This document shows positions 41,069-50,746 of a stretch of DNA of 64,000 nt, piece by piece; position 1 is the stretch's first letter, and every line of letters starts with the position of its first letter. Both the position numbers and the translations under genes were made by a program. A model generated the notes under the pieces. The model did not search any database and was not told where the DNA came from. It saw only the letters and a list, made by a program, of their open reading frames with translations. The stretch comes from JAAELZ01 sp047639475 (lineage in GTDB: Bacteria > Pseudomonadota > Gammaproteobacteria > Arenicellales > Poriferihabitantaceae). Location: positions 1 to 64,000 of the forward strand of contig JBLIOD010000009.1 of the NCBI GenBank assembly GCA_047639475.1, read 5' to 3'.

Positions 41069-41156
41069 ACAATTAGTTATTTCACTGCCCTTACCCCGAA
41101 CTAAATTTATATTCGGCAGTCTGTATAGAGACTATTCTACCGTTTCGATTTAGAAC

Positions 41157-41474
41157 ATGACTAAATTAATCAGTTTACTTATTTTAACCCTGACGCTCGT
41201 TAGTGGAAACTTATATGCCTCTGGCGACACAAGTAGCTCAGAGGGCGATGACGATGCAATCAGCAACTACTTTCAAAGTAAATACGACTTTGAAAAGCAA
41301 GTGATGGAGAGTCGCATCTTATGTGCAGATTGTCCTTTAGCGGGTACCGAACTGGACATACAAGGCGTTGAAGATATTTCGATGCAACTCAAAGAAGAAG
41401 GCGGACTCGCGACGACACTTTCCAAAAAGCAACGCAAAGCCGCTAACTACTACTTAAAAAAACGTTTTTTGTAA
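41157..41474 (+). CDS. Small secreted CxxCP protein, paralogue 1
   Basis: 105 residues: a signal peptide (ILTLTLVSGNLYASG), an acidic stretch (SSEGDDDAIS), then a compact domain YFQSKYDFEKQVMESRILCA, DCPLAGTELDIQGVEDI and a lysine-rich C-terminal helix (LSKKQRKAANYYLKKRF). The only cysteines are the CADC pair. I recognise no family. The layout (tyrosine helix, CxxC, D...L..G...LS..ER..A..Y helix) recalls small cytochromes c but with proline in place of the haem histidine. A paralogue follows after 87 bp, indicating a tandem duplication. See the finding on this pair. Confidence 0.75.
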   Translation: MTKLISLLILTLTLVSGNLYASGDTSSSEGDDDAISNYFQSKYDFEKQVMESRILCADCPLAGTELDIQGVEDISMQLKEEGGLATTLSKKQRKAANYYLKKRFL

Positions 41475-41561
41475 CACAGCCATACCGCCATTTGATATGG
41501 TCACTAAATCATTCAAAAGTCACTATACCGACTGTAACCAACACTTTACCCACTCATCATT

Positions 41562-41870
41562 ATGATTAAATTTATAACTTCCTGTATTTTAGCTTGCACC
41601 CTAATTAGCGGAGCTACCTTTGCTTCTGGTGGCTCAGTCCAAAATGCTTATTATCAAGACAGATATCACTTAGGGAAGCGCATATTTTTAACAAAACTTT
41701 TGTGCACTGGCTGCCCAATGGAAGGTGTTGAGATGGACGCCACTGCCTTTGAGAACGTTTATCCTAAACTGCGTAAAGGCGGTGAATATGATGGACTGCT
41801 ATCAAAGGAAGAGCGTAAGGCAGCTAAGTATTGGGTGAAAACACATTTAGCGGGTTCGCGATCGCGATAG
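41562..41870 (+). CDS. Small secreted CxxCP protein, paralogue 2
   Basis: 102 residues: signal peptide (ILACTLISGATFASG), then YYQDRYHLGKRIFLTKLL, CTGCPMEGVEMDATAFENV and LRKGGEYDGLLSKEERKAAK. It aligns over its length with its neighbour (YxxxxYxxxKxxxxxxLC..CP..G.E.D ... LSK..RKAA.YY/W). The conserved blocks are the CxxCP motif, the E.D after it, and the basic helix; the acidic N-terminus of paralogue 1 is missing. Function unknown. Redox, metal or thiol chemistry at the CxxC is plausible but untested. Confidence 0.75.
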   Translation: MIKFITSCILACTLISGATFASGGSVQNAYYQDRYHLGKRIFLTKLLCTGCPMEGVEMDATAFENVYPKLRKGGEYDGLLSKEERKAAKYWVKTHLAGSRSR

Positions 41871-41916
41871 CTTTTTGCCTGACAGCTAAACAGGGGATGA
41901 GCTAAAAAATGTTTAT

Positions 41917-43044
41917 TCAGCTATCACTGACAATGAATGATGCCTGAGATTCTGCAATCGGTTTAGGCCCAGGTTCTTCAGCAAACATCACTCCCAAACC
42001 CAGCAGTCTAACGGGCCTTTGGCCACGAGCAAACGCTTTTTCACAAAGACCTTTATATGCCTCAATATCTGGCACATCACCTTGAGCTTGTGCGGTAGTG
42101 GTAACAAAATTGCTAAAGCGCACCTTCACCACTAACGCTTTTATTGTCATCGGATGGTAAGTCTTGTTTAGCTTTTCCGAGCGCTGCTTATGGCGATCCT
42201 GCTCCCTTTGCAATCTAGTTAAGAAGCTTTCGAACAACACATTTAGTGCTTCTAAACAGGCCAACAAATCAGGCAGGTCTTTTTCGTAGGTATCTTCAAT
42301 ACTTAACGATTTACTCGCGCCATCAATCGTCACTGGCCGGTTATCAATCCCGCGACAACGATAATATAAATCACCACCCCAACTGCCAAAGTGATGTGTC
42401 AACTTTTCTTGGCTCAACGTTTGTAAATCAGCACAGGTATACAAACCGAGTTTATGCATCTTGCCTGTGGTTACTTTGCCCACCCCGTGAATTCTTTTCA
42501 CTTCAAGCGGAGTCATGAAATCAAGCACCTGGCTAGGCGGCACCACCGTTTGGCCATTGGGCTTTTGCCAATCGCTGGCAATTTTAGCCACCAATTTGTT
42601 CGGGGCTACACCTGCCGATGCGGTTAGGCCGGTAGTCTCTAATATACGCTTGCGTATTTCCAAGGCAATCAAGCTCGCACTACCTTTACATCGACCAGAG
42701 CCAGTTACATCGAGATACGCTTCGTCTAGCGACAAAGGCTGAACTAGGTCAGTGTAATCATGAAAAATACTGCGAATTTGATTCGACACTGTTTTATACA
42801 GAGGCATGTTAACCGGCACCCGAATCAAGGGAGGGCATTGCCGGAAAGCCGTCGCCATCGGCATGGCTGAATGCACCCCGAAAGCACGTGCTTCGTATGA
42901 ACAGGCCGCCACCACACCTCTTCCATTGGGCGAACCCCCTACAGCCAAGGGCTTGCCCTTGAGCATTGGGTTCTCCCGAGCTTCAACCGCTGCGTAGAAA
43001 CAATCCATGTCAATATGGATTATTTTACGCTGCGCTTTTGCCAC
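41917..43044 (-). CDS. dinB: DNA polymerase IV (DinB, Y-family)
   Basis: 375 residues. Seen: IIHIDMDCFYAAVEAREN (first catalytic Asp), PLAVGGSPNGRGVVAACSYEARAFGVHSAMP, VQPLSLDEAYLDVTGS (Asp-Glu of the active site), GLTASAGVAPNKLVAKIASD, VKRIHGVGKVTTGKM (helix-hairpin-helix) and the little-finger domain (about 240-350). It extends past mismatches during translesion synthesis. The C-terminal ~30 residues are divergent and lack a clear beta-clamp motif. No lexA box is visible upstream; the divergent trhO begins 130 bp away. Confidence 0.95.
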   Translation of the reverse strand: MAKAQRKIIHIDMDCFYAAVEARENPMLKGKPLAVGGSPNGRGVVAACSYEARAFGVHSAMPMATAFRQCPPLIRVPVNMPLYKTVSNQIRSIFHDYTDLVQPLSLDEAYLDVTGSGRCKGSASLIALEIRKRILETTGLTASAGVAPNKLVAKIASDWQKPNGQTVVPPSQVLDFMTPLEVKRIHGVGKVTTGKMHKLGLYTCADLQTLSQEKLTHHFGSWGGDLYYRCRGIDNRPVTIDGASKSLSIEDTYEKDLPDLLACLEALNVLFESFLTRLQREQDRHKQRSEKLNKTYHPMTIKALVVKVRFSNFVTTTAQAQGDVPDIEAYKGLCEKAFARGQRPVRLLGLGVMFAEEPGPKPIAESQASFIVSDS

Positions 43045-43122
43045 AGGTAGCCTCTTCGTATTTAGCGGTCATTGGGCTATTTTAGCGAGTCCTTGAGGTT
43101 TAGATAACGTTTAATTTTACGT

Positions 43123-43128
43123 TATAAT
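43123..43128 (+). promoter_or_regulatory. Possible -10 box of trhO
   Basis: A perfect TATAAT lies 45 bp ahead of the trhO ATG. The 17-bp-spaced -35 position reads TTAGAT, a poor match. It could serve trhO alone. Confidence 0.35.
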
Positions 43129-43173
43129 CCGCGTCCGTTTAACGCACTGGGATTACCCCTCAGCCAGCTGACA

Positions 43174-44169
43174 ATGACAGATACCACTGTTTGCGCACTT
43201 TATAAATTTGTCGCTCTGCCCGACTTCGAGCAATTACGCGATCCCCTCAAAAACCAGATGGATACCCTTAACGTGCGCGGCACGGTACTGCTGGCTGTGG
43301 AAGGCATCAACGGCACCATTGCTGGCAATGAGTCCGACGTTTTGGGGCTAATTGAATGGCTCAAAGGCGATCAACGCCTTACTGATTTAGAAATCAAAGT
43401 CTCGTTAGCACCTGAAATGCCATTTAAACGTGGCAAGGTGAAGCTAAAGAAAGAAATTGTCACCATGGGCGTAGAAGGCATCAACCCACGGCACAGTGTT
43501 GGCACCTATGTTGACCCTACCCAATGGAATGACCTCATTGCTGATCCGGAAGTCACCTTGATTGATTGCCGTAATGATTACGAAATTGAGGTCGGTACAT
43601 TCGAAGGCGCAATCAACCCAGACACCACTAATTTTCGTGAGTTGCCTCAGTTTCTAGACGAAACCCTCAGTCCTGACAAACACAAAAAAGTGGCGATGTT
43701 TTGCACCGGTGGAATACGCTGTGAGAAGTCTACTGCCTATTTAAAACAGCAAGGCTTTGAAGAAGTCTATCACCTCAAAGGCGGCATTTTAAAATACATC
43801 GAAAATGTGTCTGAGGAAAACACCTTATGGAACGGCGAGTGCTTTGTCTTCGACGAACGGGTAACGGTGAACCATCAACTAGAAAAAGGCAGTTATGATC
43901 AGTGTCATGCTTGTCGCATGCCCATCACTGAAGCAGACAAAGACCGAGAAGAGTACACCGTGGGTATAAGCTGTCACCATTGTCATAGCAACAGTAGTGA
44001 TGCACAAAAAGCCGCTTTTGCGCAACGACAAAAACAAATAGAGCTCTCAAAACAACGTGGTCAAAGCCATATGGGACAAGATGCGGCGCAAGAATTAGCT
44101 AAAAATAAAATACGCAAACAACAACAAATAGCGGAAAATAACGCTAAACAATCCGAGTTGAAACCATAG
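43174..44169 (+). CDS. trhO: tRNA uridine(34) hydroxylase TrhO (YceA-type rhodanese)
   Basis: 331 residues. N-terminal acylphosphatase/ferredoxin-like domain (VRGTVLLAVEGINGTIAGNES, SLAPEMPFKRGKVKLKKEIV), rhodanese domain (about 120-225; DCRNDYEIEVGTFEGA, KVAMFCTGGIRCEKSTAYL with the catalytic cysteine), and a C-terminal zinc-ribbon-like stretch (DQCHACRMPITEADK, ISCHHCH). TrhO makes 5-hydroxyuridine at position 34 in wobble tRNA using O2. The tail is rich in Gln/Lys and resembles other YceA proteins. VOC follows 2 bp later. Confidence 0.93.
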   Translation: MTDTTVCALYKFVALPDFEQLRDPLKNQMDTLNVRGTVLLAVEGINGTIAGNESDVLGLIEWLKGDQRLTDLEIKVSLAPEMPFKRGKVKLKKEIVTMGVEGINPRHSVGTYVDPTQWNDLIADPEVTLIDCRNDYEIEVGTFEGAINPDTTNFRELPQFLDETLSPDKHKKVAMFCTGGIRCEKSTAYLKQQGFEEVYHLKGGILKYIENVSEENTLWNGECFVFDERVTVNHQLEKGSYDQCHACRMPITEADKDREEYTVGISCHHCHSNSSDAQKAAFAQRQKQIELSKQRGQSHMGQDAAQELAKNKIRKQQQIAENNAKQSELKP

Positions 44170-44171
44170 CC

Positions 44172-44600
44172 ATGCTCAAGCCTTTTCATTTAGCCATACA
44201 AGTACGCGACCTAGAAGAAGCACGTCATTTTTACGGACAAACCATGGGTTTTGAAGAAGGACGCAGCAGCAAACAATGGATAGACTACAACTTTTACGGT
44301 CACCAATTCGTGGTTCATCACAATACCCAATTGGGTAAAGATGGCACGGTAGCCAATAACAAAAACCCGGTTGATGGCCAAGGCGTGCCAGTGCCGCACT
44401 TCGGCGTGGTGCTTGATCAAGAAGACTGGCAACAATTGGCCAACAAACTCACCCGCGCGGGCACCCAATTCATCATTGAGCCCTACATCCGCTTCAAAGG
44501 TGAAACGGGCGAGCAAGGCACTTTCTTCTTCTCAGATCCCTCTGGCAATATGTTGGAGTTTAAGACCTTTGCTGACCCGACTCAGTTATTTGCTAAATAG
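44172..44600 (+). CDS. VOC-superfamily (glyoxalase/dioxygenase-like) protein
   Basis: 142 residues with paired beta-alpha-beta-beta-beta modules: FHLAIQVRDLEEARHFYGQTMG, IDYNFYGHQFVVHHNTQ (metal ligand histidine), VPHFGVVLDQEDWQQLAN, and FFFSDPSGNMLEFKTF (second module with the Glu ligand). The H/H/E arrangement suggests a metal-dependent enzyme such as a dioxygenase or glyoxalase. The substrate is unknown. It starts 2 bp after trhO and ends 14 bp before purC, so it may be in one transcript. Confidence 0.85.
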   Translation: MLKPFHLAIQVRDLEEARHFYGQTMGFEEGRSSKQWIDYNFYGHQFVVHHNTQLGKDGTVANNKNPVDGQGVPVPHFGVVLDQEDWQQLANKLTRAGTQFIIEPYIRFKGETGEQGTFFFSDPSGNMLEFKTFADPTQLFAK

Positions 44601-44614
44601 GCCACAACCTCTCG

Positions 44615-45715
44615 ATGAATTATCAAAACCGTGTTCTCGCTGTAAACGACGATCTCCCCATTCGCACTGATCAAGCGGTGCATAGTGGCAAAGTACGCTC
44701 TGTTTATTGGTTGAGCAAGCAAGACAGCGCTCGGTTAATTCAAAATAGGAACTACGCTGTGGCGCCGAATAGCGAGCTAGCCTTAATGGTCATTAGCGAC
44801 CGACTTTCGGCTTTTGACTGCATTTGGCATGCCGAAGAGGGACTCAATGGTGTACCCGGTAAAGGCGCGGCGCTTAATGCCATTTCAAACCACTGGTTCG
44901 CGCTATTTAAAGTACACGGCCTAGCGCCCAGCCATATCGTCGATATTCCTCACCCTTTTGTTTGGATAGTGCAACGCGCCAAGCCACTCAAAATCGAGGC
45001 GATCGCACGCCAATACTTAACCGGTTCCATGTGGCGTGCCTACGAATTGGGCGAGCGAGAGTTTTGCGGAATACACATACCCGACAAGCTGCAGCGAGAT
45101 CAAAAATTACCTGAGTTGCTGATTACTCCCTCCACCAAAGGTATTTTAAAAGACATCCCTGGCGTACCTGTGGCGGATGACGTGAATATTTCACGCCAAG
45201 ATCTCGAAACCAATTTCGCTGCGTTTAACTTTGAATCTTCGTCAGATATTAGCCAATACGAACACCTGTTAAAAGCTGGGTTTTCAGTCATTGAGCAAGC
45301 CTTGGAAAGCTGCGGGCAAACCTTCGTCGACACTAAGTTCGAGTTTGGTTACGTTGGAAATAGTAACGGCGAGTCAGAATTAATCTATATGGACGAAATC
45401 GGGACACCCGATTCTTCGCGCCTTTGGGACACCGAAGCTTACCAACGAGGCGAAATTGTAGAAAACTCCAAAGAGGGATTTAGACAGTTTTTGCTTAAAT
45501 ACGTACCCGATTCCGATGTATTACTAAACAAACAAAGGATGCCGGAACGATTACAGTTAGCTAAAGGTACCACACTGCCTGCATCGGCGTTAATGGAGGT
45601 ATCGGACACCTATTTGAATATCGCCGAAACCATTACCGGATTGCGGCCTAATATTCCAGATGATGCGCGCAAGGATATCATCGACGCCTTAAACGATTTT
45701 GACCTCATTGTTTAA
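44615..45715 (+). CDS. purC: SAICAR synthase (long form)
   Basis: 366 residues, the longer type found in many gammaproteobacteria (the compact form is ~240). It joins aspartate to carboxyaminoimidazole ribotide in de novo purine synthesis. Seen: GKVRSVYWLSKQDSARLI, LMVISDRLSAFDCIWHAEEG, IEAIARQYLTGSMWRAYELG, ITPSTKGILKDIPG, FVDTKFEFGY and IYMDEIGTPDSSRLWD. dapA begins 118 bp later. The start has only a modest ribosome binding site. Confidence 0.95.
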   Translation: MNYQNRVLAVNDDLPIRTDQAVHSGKVRSVYWLSKQDSARLIQNRNYAVAPNSELALMVISDRLSAFDCIWHAEEGLNGVPGKGAALNAISNHWFALFKVHGLAPSHIVDIPHPFVWIVQRAKPLKIEAIARQYLTGSMWRAYELGEREFCGIHIPDKLQRDQKLPELLITPSTKGILKDIPGVPVADDVNISRQDLETNFAAFNFESSSDISQYEHLLKAGFSVIEQALESCGQTFVDTKFEFGYVGNSNGESELIYMDEIGTPDSSRLWDTEAYQRGEIVENSKEGFRQFLLKYVPDSDVLLNKQRMPERLQLAKGTTLPASALMEVSDTYLNIAETITGLRPNIPDDARKDIIDALNDFDLIV

Positions 45716-45833
45716 ACCCATGAAAGACCCTTTTCAACGACCTGTGTTTAAATGTCATCAAAGCGCGCATTTGCTTGAGAAAAAACAGCATAGTGCGTAC
45801 CATTGAGCCCTTATTTTAATCGCGAATAGTCCT

Positions 45834-46715
45834 ATGTTTAGCGGAAGCATGGTTGCCTTGGTAACCCCAATGCAAGAAGATGGAAATGTCGATTACCCAG
45901 CGCTAGAACAACTGGTTAATTTTCATATTGAAAACCAAACTGATGCTATCGTATCAGTAGGCACTAGCGGTGAATCTGCCACGCTAAGCCATGATGAACA
46001 TATGGACGTGGTTAAACATACTTTGTTATTTGCCAATGGTCGCGTACCGATTATTGCGGGCACTGGCTCAAACAGCACCTCAGAGGCCATTGAATTAACC
46101 GCGCGAGCTAAAAATTCTGGCGCCGCAGCGGCGTTGATCGTGGTGCCTTATTACAACAAGCCTGAGCAACACGGTTTATACGCGCACTTCAAGGCAATTG
46201 CTGAAGCCGTGGACATACCGCAGATCTTATACAATGTGCCTGGTCGCACCTCGCGCAACATGGACAACGATACGGTTATTCGCCTTGCAGAAATGTCCAA
46301 CATAGTGGGCATCAAAGACGCCACGGCTGACATGCAAGCGGGTGAAGAATTAATCGCTAACACCCCTGAAGACTTTTTTGTTGTTTCAGGTGATGACGGC
46401 ACCACACTCGAACTGATGCGCCGAGGCGCTAAAGGCTGTATTTCGGTGACCGCAAACGTAGCACCGCAAGCCATGCATAATATGTGCGCCCTAGGCTTAG
46501 CTGGTGATTTTGATGCAGCCGAAGCCATTAATGGCCGATTACAGGCCTTACATGACGGCTTATTTATTGAGGCCAATCCTATTCCTGCGAAGTACGCCGT
46601 CGCTCGATTGGGTTTAATGGGCCATGCAATTCGTTTGCCGCTCACACCACTTAGCGAGCAATATCACGATAAAGTAGACCAAGCGATTGTTGCCGCTGGG
46701 TTGACTCTAGCTTAA
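45834..46715 (+). CDS. dapA: 4-hydroxy-tetrahydrodipicolinate synthase
   Basis: 293 residues. Condenses pyruvate with aspartate semialdehyde in lysine and peptidoglycan (diaminopimelate) synthesis. Seen: GSMVALVTPMQEDGNVDY, VSVGTSGESATLSHDEH, VVPYYNKPEQHGLYAHF, the Tyr-containing QILYNVPGRTSRNM and the Schiff-base lysine in IVGIKDATADM, then FFVVSGDDGTT. It lies between purC and purL; a GC-rich hairpin (46751-46773) follows. Confidence 0.96.
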   Translation: MFSGSMVALVTPMQEDGNVDYPALEQLVNFHIENQTDAIVSVGTSGESATLSHDEHMDVVKHTLLFANGRVPIIAGTGSNSTSEAIELTARAKNSGAAAALIVVPYYNKPEQHGLYAHFKAIAEAVDIPQILYNVPGRTSRNMDNDTVIRLAEMSNIVGIKDATADMQAGEELIANTPEDFFVVSGDDGTTLELMRRGAKGCISVTANVAPQAMHNMCALGLAGDFDAAEAINGRLQALHDGLFIEANPIPAKYAVARLGLMGHAIRLPLTPLSEQYHDKVDQAIVAAGLTLA

Positions 46716-46750
46716 GCATAGCGCGCCCCAATCAAATATGACCAAAGAGA

Positions 46751-46773
46751 AGGCAGCCTTTATAGGGCTGCCT
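46751..46773 (+). terminator. GC-rich hairpin after dapA
   Basis: An 8-bp perfect stem AGGCAGCC / GGCTGCCT with a 7-nt loop lies 36 bp after the dapA stop and 22 bp before purL. It lacks a T-run, so it may be a partial terminator or stability element. Confidence 0.5.
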
Positions 46774-46794
46774 GATCACTTAAACCTCTAGACT

Positions 46795-49700
46795 ATGATC
46801 TCACTCGACGGAGGCTCTGCCCTCTCTGGTTTTCGCAAAAAAAAGTTACTCTCCACGCTCGCCCATAATGGATTAAACATCATCGATCTCGAAGCGCACT
46901 ATGTGCATTTCGTTGACACCTCCGCGGCGCTTACAACAGATGAACACAGCCGGTTAGTGTCCCTACTCCAAGATAACACGCAGCTGGTTGAGAGCGTTGA
47001 CTCAATCCACTCTGATACCACTCAATCATTTCTAAGTGTGCCGCGTATCGGCACCATCACTCCGTGGTCGACCAAAGCGACTGATATTGCTAATCGCTGT
47101 GGTTTGCAAACAATCAAGCGCATTGAGCGTGGCATTCGCTGGCAGGTGCAAACAAGCAGCAATAATGGCCAATTGGAAAATCAACTCGCCACTGTTCTGA
47201 CAGACCCCATGACAGAAACGTTGCTGAGTGATGAGAGCGAAGCGCAAGCCATTTTCGGTGTAGCCATTCCGACGCCTTTTGTGCAAATAGATATTCTTGG
47301 CGGCGGACTGCCAGCACTACAACACGCGAACAAAGCTTCTGGGTTTGCACTATCAGACGAAGAACAAGTTTACTTAGTTGAGCAATTTACACAACTCGGT
47401 CGCAATCCAACTGACGCTGAACTGATGATGTTTGCGCAGGTGAATTCAGAACATTGTCGCCACAAGATTTTCAACGCTGATTGGTCCATTGATGGGAAAG
47501 TACAAAGCTTATCGCCGTTTAAGATGATCAAGCACACCCATCAAGAGAATGGTGAAAACACCTTGGTGGCTTACCACGATAACGCAGCCGTCATTAAAGG
47601 CGCCACCGCAGGTCGTTTTTTTCCGGACCCCAGCACGGGCCAATATCGTTATCATAACGAAGGTATTCACATTGCTATAAAGGTTGAGACCCATAATCAC
47701 CCGACCGCTATCTCGCCTTTCCCCGGCGCAGCAACCGGCTCAGGGGGTGAGATTCGCGACGAAGGCGCCACTGGTCGAGGTGGTAAACCCAAAGTCGGCC
47801 TAACTGGTTTTAGCGTATCACATTTGCGTTTGCCCGATTCGCCTCGCGTCTGGGAAGCCCCCTTTGCCTCACCGAGCCGAATTGCCAGCCCGCTACAAAT
47901 CATGTTGGAAGGCCCCGTTGGCGGCGCTTCATTTAACAACGAATTTGGCCGACCTAATCTCTGTGGGTATTTTCGAACCTTTGAGCACAGTGAGGTCAGT
48001 GACAGTGCTGATGCTGTTCAGCGACGCGGCTATCACAAGCCGATTATGCTGGCGGGCGGTTTAGGTAATATTCGTGAACAACATATTGATAAGATTCCCT
48101 TTGATGTTGGCGCAGTGCTGATCGTACTGGGCGGCCCTGCCATGTTGATTGGTTTAGGCGGCGGTGCGGCATCTTCAGTTGCCAGCGGCAGCAGCAGCGA
48201 ACAGCTTGATTTTGCCTCAGTACAACGCGGCAACCCCGAAATGCAACGCCGCTGCCAAGAAGTGATTGACACTTGTTGGGCGCGCGGCGAAGACAATCCT
48301 ATCTTATGGCTTCACGATGTGGGCGCGGGCGGCTTATCAAATGCTTTGCCCGAGTTAGTTGAGGATTCGAATCGATCAGGTCATTTTGATTTACGCAAAA
48401 TTCTCAATGATGATTTGGCCATGTCGCCGATGCAAATCTGGTGCAACGAATCTCAAGAACGTTATGTCATGGCAATCGCGCCTGAATCCCTCGCAGATTT
48501 TGAAGCCGCTTGCCAGCGTGAGCGCGCCTTATATGCGGTTGTTGGGCATGCTACCAACGATGGAAAATTAGTACTGGAAGATCAACACTTTGCGGCGCAA
48601 GACTCCGCACTGGCTAAACCCATAGACCTACCCATGGAAGTGCTATTTGGTTTGCCACCCAAAATGGCGCGGAACGTCTCCCGTAAACAACCCAACACTA
48701 CGCCGCTCAACATACCGAATCGCCCCATCGAAGAAGTGGCATTGGATATTTTAAGATTCCCGGCGGTTGCTGACAAAACTTTTTTGATCTCTATTGGCGA
48801 TAGAAGCATTACTGGCTTAATCGCTCGCGACCAAATGGTTGGGCCATGGCAAGTACCGGTGGCTGACGTTGCGGTCAGTTTAAGCGGTTTTGATGCTTTT
48901 ACAGGCGAAGCAATGTCAATCGGCGAACGCACTCCATTGGCCTTAATAAACGCCGCTGCCAGTGGCCGCATGGCTATTGGGGAAGCTTTGACCAATATTT
49001 CCGCTGCTTCGATATCTAACATCAGTGATATTAAATTATCAGCCAACTGGATGGTGCCCGCCGGGGAGCCTGGTGAAGATGCCAATTTGTACGATACTGT
49101 GCACGCCATTGCCATGGTGTTGTGCCCCGCCTTAGGCATTTCTATTCCTGTGGGAAAAGACTCCATGTCAATGCAAACTGTTTGGGGTGATAAAGGCCAA
49201 CATAAAGTAGTTTCGCCGCTTTCGTTGGTTGTGTCTGCGTTCGCACCAGTTGAAGATGCACGCCGCACACTCACCCCTCAGCTAAACACCAGTCTCAACA
49301 CCGACAAGGGAGACAAGCCCCTTTGGCTAATCGATTTAGGTGCTGGCCAGAATCGATTGGGGGGCAGTGTATACGCGCAAATTCATAGCCAAATGGGCGA
49401 TCAATGCCCAGACGTTGATAGTGCAGCCCAACTAAAAGGCTTTTTTAACTTCATTCAAAGCGCCAGCCAGCAAGGTTGGCTGTTGGCCTATCACGACCGT
49501 AGCGATGGCGGCCTTATGGCAACTTTAGCTGAAATGGCATTCACCTCACGCTGCGGACTACAGATTGATTTACCAGTTGTCAGTGTTGATGCCGCTGCGG
49601 CTCTGTTCAATGAAGAGCTGGGTGCAGTGATTCAATTAGATGCTGCTCACGCTGCATCACTGATGGCGCTAGCTGGTGAATGCGGCATATCTAATTTAAT

Positions 49701-50733
49701 CAACCCAATTGGACAAGTTGGTTCTAGCAAACAAATAAACATAAGCTGCCAAGGCGACGCCGTGTTTTCCGCTTCGCGCGTTGATTTACACCGAGCATGG
49801 TCAGAAACCACTTGGAAAATGCAGTCACTACGCGACAACCCAGCGTGCGCGCAGCAAGAATACGACCGATTGTTAGACAAAGCAGACAGCGGTCTATTTT
49901 CAAGCCTAGGCTTTGATGCGAATGAGCGCCCCGTGTCGCCGATGATCAATAAAGGCGAAAAACCCAAAATCGCCATCTTGCGTGAACAAGGGGTCAACGG
50001 CCAAATCGAAATGGCCGCCGCATTTGATAGAGCTGAATTTGACTCTATCGATGTCACCATGAGTGATTTAGCTGAGGGTAGAAAGCAGTTAAACGACTTT
50101 CAAGGATTTGTTGCTTGTGGCGGATTTTCGTTTGGCGATGTGCTGGGTGCGGGAGAAGGCTGGGCCAAATCAATCTTATTCAACCCTCTATTAAGAGATC
50201 AGTTCGCTGATTATTTTCAACGAGATGATCGCTTCGCCTTAGGGGTTTGTAATGGCTGTCAAATGTTATCCACGCTAAGTGAGATCATCCCTGGCAGTGA
50301 ACACTGGCCACGTTTTGTGCGCAATCAATCAGAACAATTTGAAGGTCGTTACGTCATGGCTAAAGTGATGCCCAGTGCCTCTTTATTTTTTAATGACATG
50401 GAAGGCTCAATACTCCCCGTTGCAGTCGCACACGGCGAAGGCAGAGCGCAGTTTACTCACGAAAATGGCTACCAACAGTTAGCGGAGCAGTACCAGCAAT
50501 GCCTGCAGTTTGTAGATTATCAAGGTAAAATAGCCAGCTTATATCCTGCAAACCCCAATGGTTCTCCAGAAGGGCTAACGGGCATAACCAACAGCAATGG
50601 CTTAGTCACGCTAATGATGCCGCACCCAGAACGCACCACCCGCACGGTAAACCACTCGTGGGCACCGGAAGATTGGGATGAGCTTAGTCCGTGGATGCGA
50701 ATGTTCTATAACGCCCGACAATGGGTTTCTTAA
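46795..50733 (+). CDS. purL: Phosphoribosylformylglycinamidine synthase (FGAM synthase)
   Basis: 1312 residues, full length for the single-chain gammaproteobacterial PurL. Seen: an N-terminal FGAM-synthase domain; the glutamine/ATP domains with MMFAQVNSEHCRHKIFNADW, KVETHNHPTAISPFPGAATG, GSGGEIRDEGATGRGGKPK, the aminator pocket IPVGKDSMSMQT, AYHDRSDGGLMATLAEM, and a C-terminal class I glutaminase domain with FALGVCNGCQMLS (nucleophile Cys) and MMPHPERTTR. It carries out the glutamine-dependent amidation of FGAR. It shares the neighbourhood with purC but is separated by dapA. Confidence 0.97.
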   Translation: MISLDGGSALSGFRKKKLLSTLAHNGLNIIDLEAHYVHFVDTSAALTTDEHSRLVSLLQDNTQLVESVDSIHSDTTQSFLSVPRIGTITPWSTKATDIANRCGLQTIKRIERGIRWQVQTSSNNGQLENQLATVLTDPMTETLLSDESEAQAIFGVAIPTPFVQIDILGGGLPALQHANKASGFALSDEEQVYLVEQFTQLGRNPTDAELMMFAQVNSEHCRHKIFNADWSIDGKVQSLSPFKMIKHTHQENGENTLVAYHDNAAVIKGATAGRFFPDPSTGQYRYHNEGIHIAIKVETHNHPTAISPFPGAATGSGGEIRDEGATGRGGKPKVGLTGFSVSHLRLPDSPRVWEAPFASPSRIASPLQIMLEGPVGGASFNNEFGRPNLCGYFRTFEHSEVSDSADAVQRRGYHKPIMLAGGLGNIREQHIDKIPFDVGAVLIVLGGPAMLIGLGGGAASSVASGSSSEQLDFASVQRGNPEMQRRCQEVIDTCWARGEDNPILWLHDVGAGGLSNALPELVEDSNRSGHFDLRKILNDDLAMSPMQIWCNESQERYVMAIAPESLADFEAACQRERALYAVVGHATNDGKLVLEDQHFAAQDSALAKPIDLPMEVLFGLPPKMARNVSRKQPNTTPLNIPNRPIEEVALDILRFPAVADKTFLISIGDRSITGLIARDQMVGPWQVPVADVAVSLSGFDAFTGEAMSIGERTPLALINAAASGRMAIGEALTNISAASISNISDIKLSANWMVPAGEPGEDANLYDTVHAIAMVLCPALGISIPVGKDSMSMQTVWGDKGQHKVVSPLSLVVSAFAPVEDARRTLTPQLNTSLNTDKGDKPLWLIDLGAGQNRLGGSVYAQIHSQMGDQCPDVDSAAQLKGFFNFIQSASQQGWLLAYHDRSDGGLMATLAEMAFTSRCGLQIDLPVVSVDAAAALFNEELGAVIQLDAAHAASLMALAGECGISNLINPIGQVGSSKQINISCQGDAVFSASRVDLHRAWSETTWKMQSLRDNPACAQQEYDRLLDKADSGLFSSLGFDANERPVSPMINKGEKPKIAILREQGVNGQIEMAAAFDRAEFDSIDVTMSDLAEGRKQLNDFQGFVACGGFSFGDVLGAGEGWAKSILFNPLLRDQFADYFQRDDRFALGVCNGCQMLSTLSEIIPGSEHWPRFVRNQSEQFEGRYVMAKVMPSASLFFNDMEGSILPVAVAHGEGRAQFTHENGYQQLAEQYQQCLQFVDYQGKIASLYPANPNGSPEGLTGITNSNGLVTLMMPHPERTTRTVNHSWAPEDWDELSPWMRMFYNARQWVS

Positions 50734-50746
50734 CACGAATAATACG

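Noticed and set aside
46151..46645. 164-codon minus-strand frame inside dapA
   Set aside because: Antisense shadow of a conserved gene.
48582..49274. 230-codon minus-strand frame inside purL
   Set aside because: Antisense to a conserved enzyme region; codon-position shadow.
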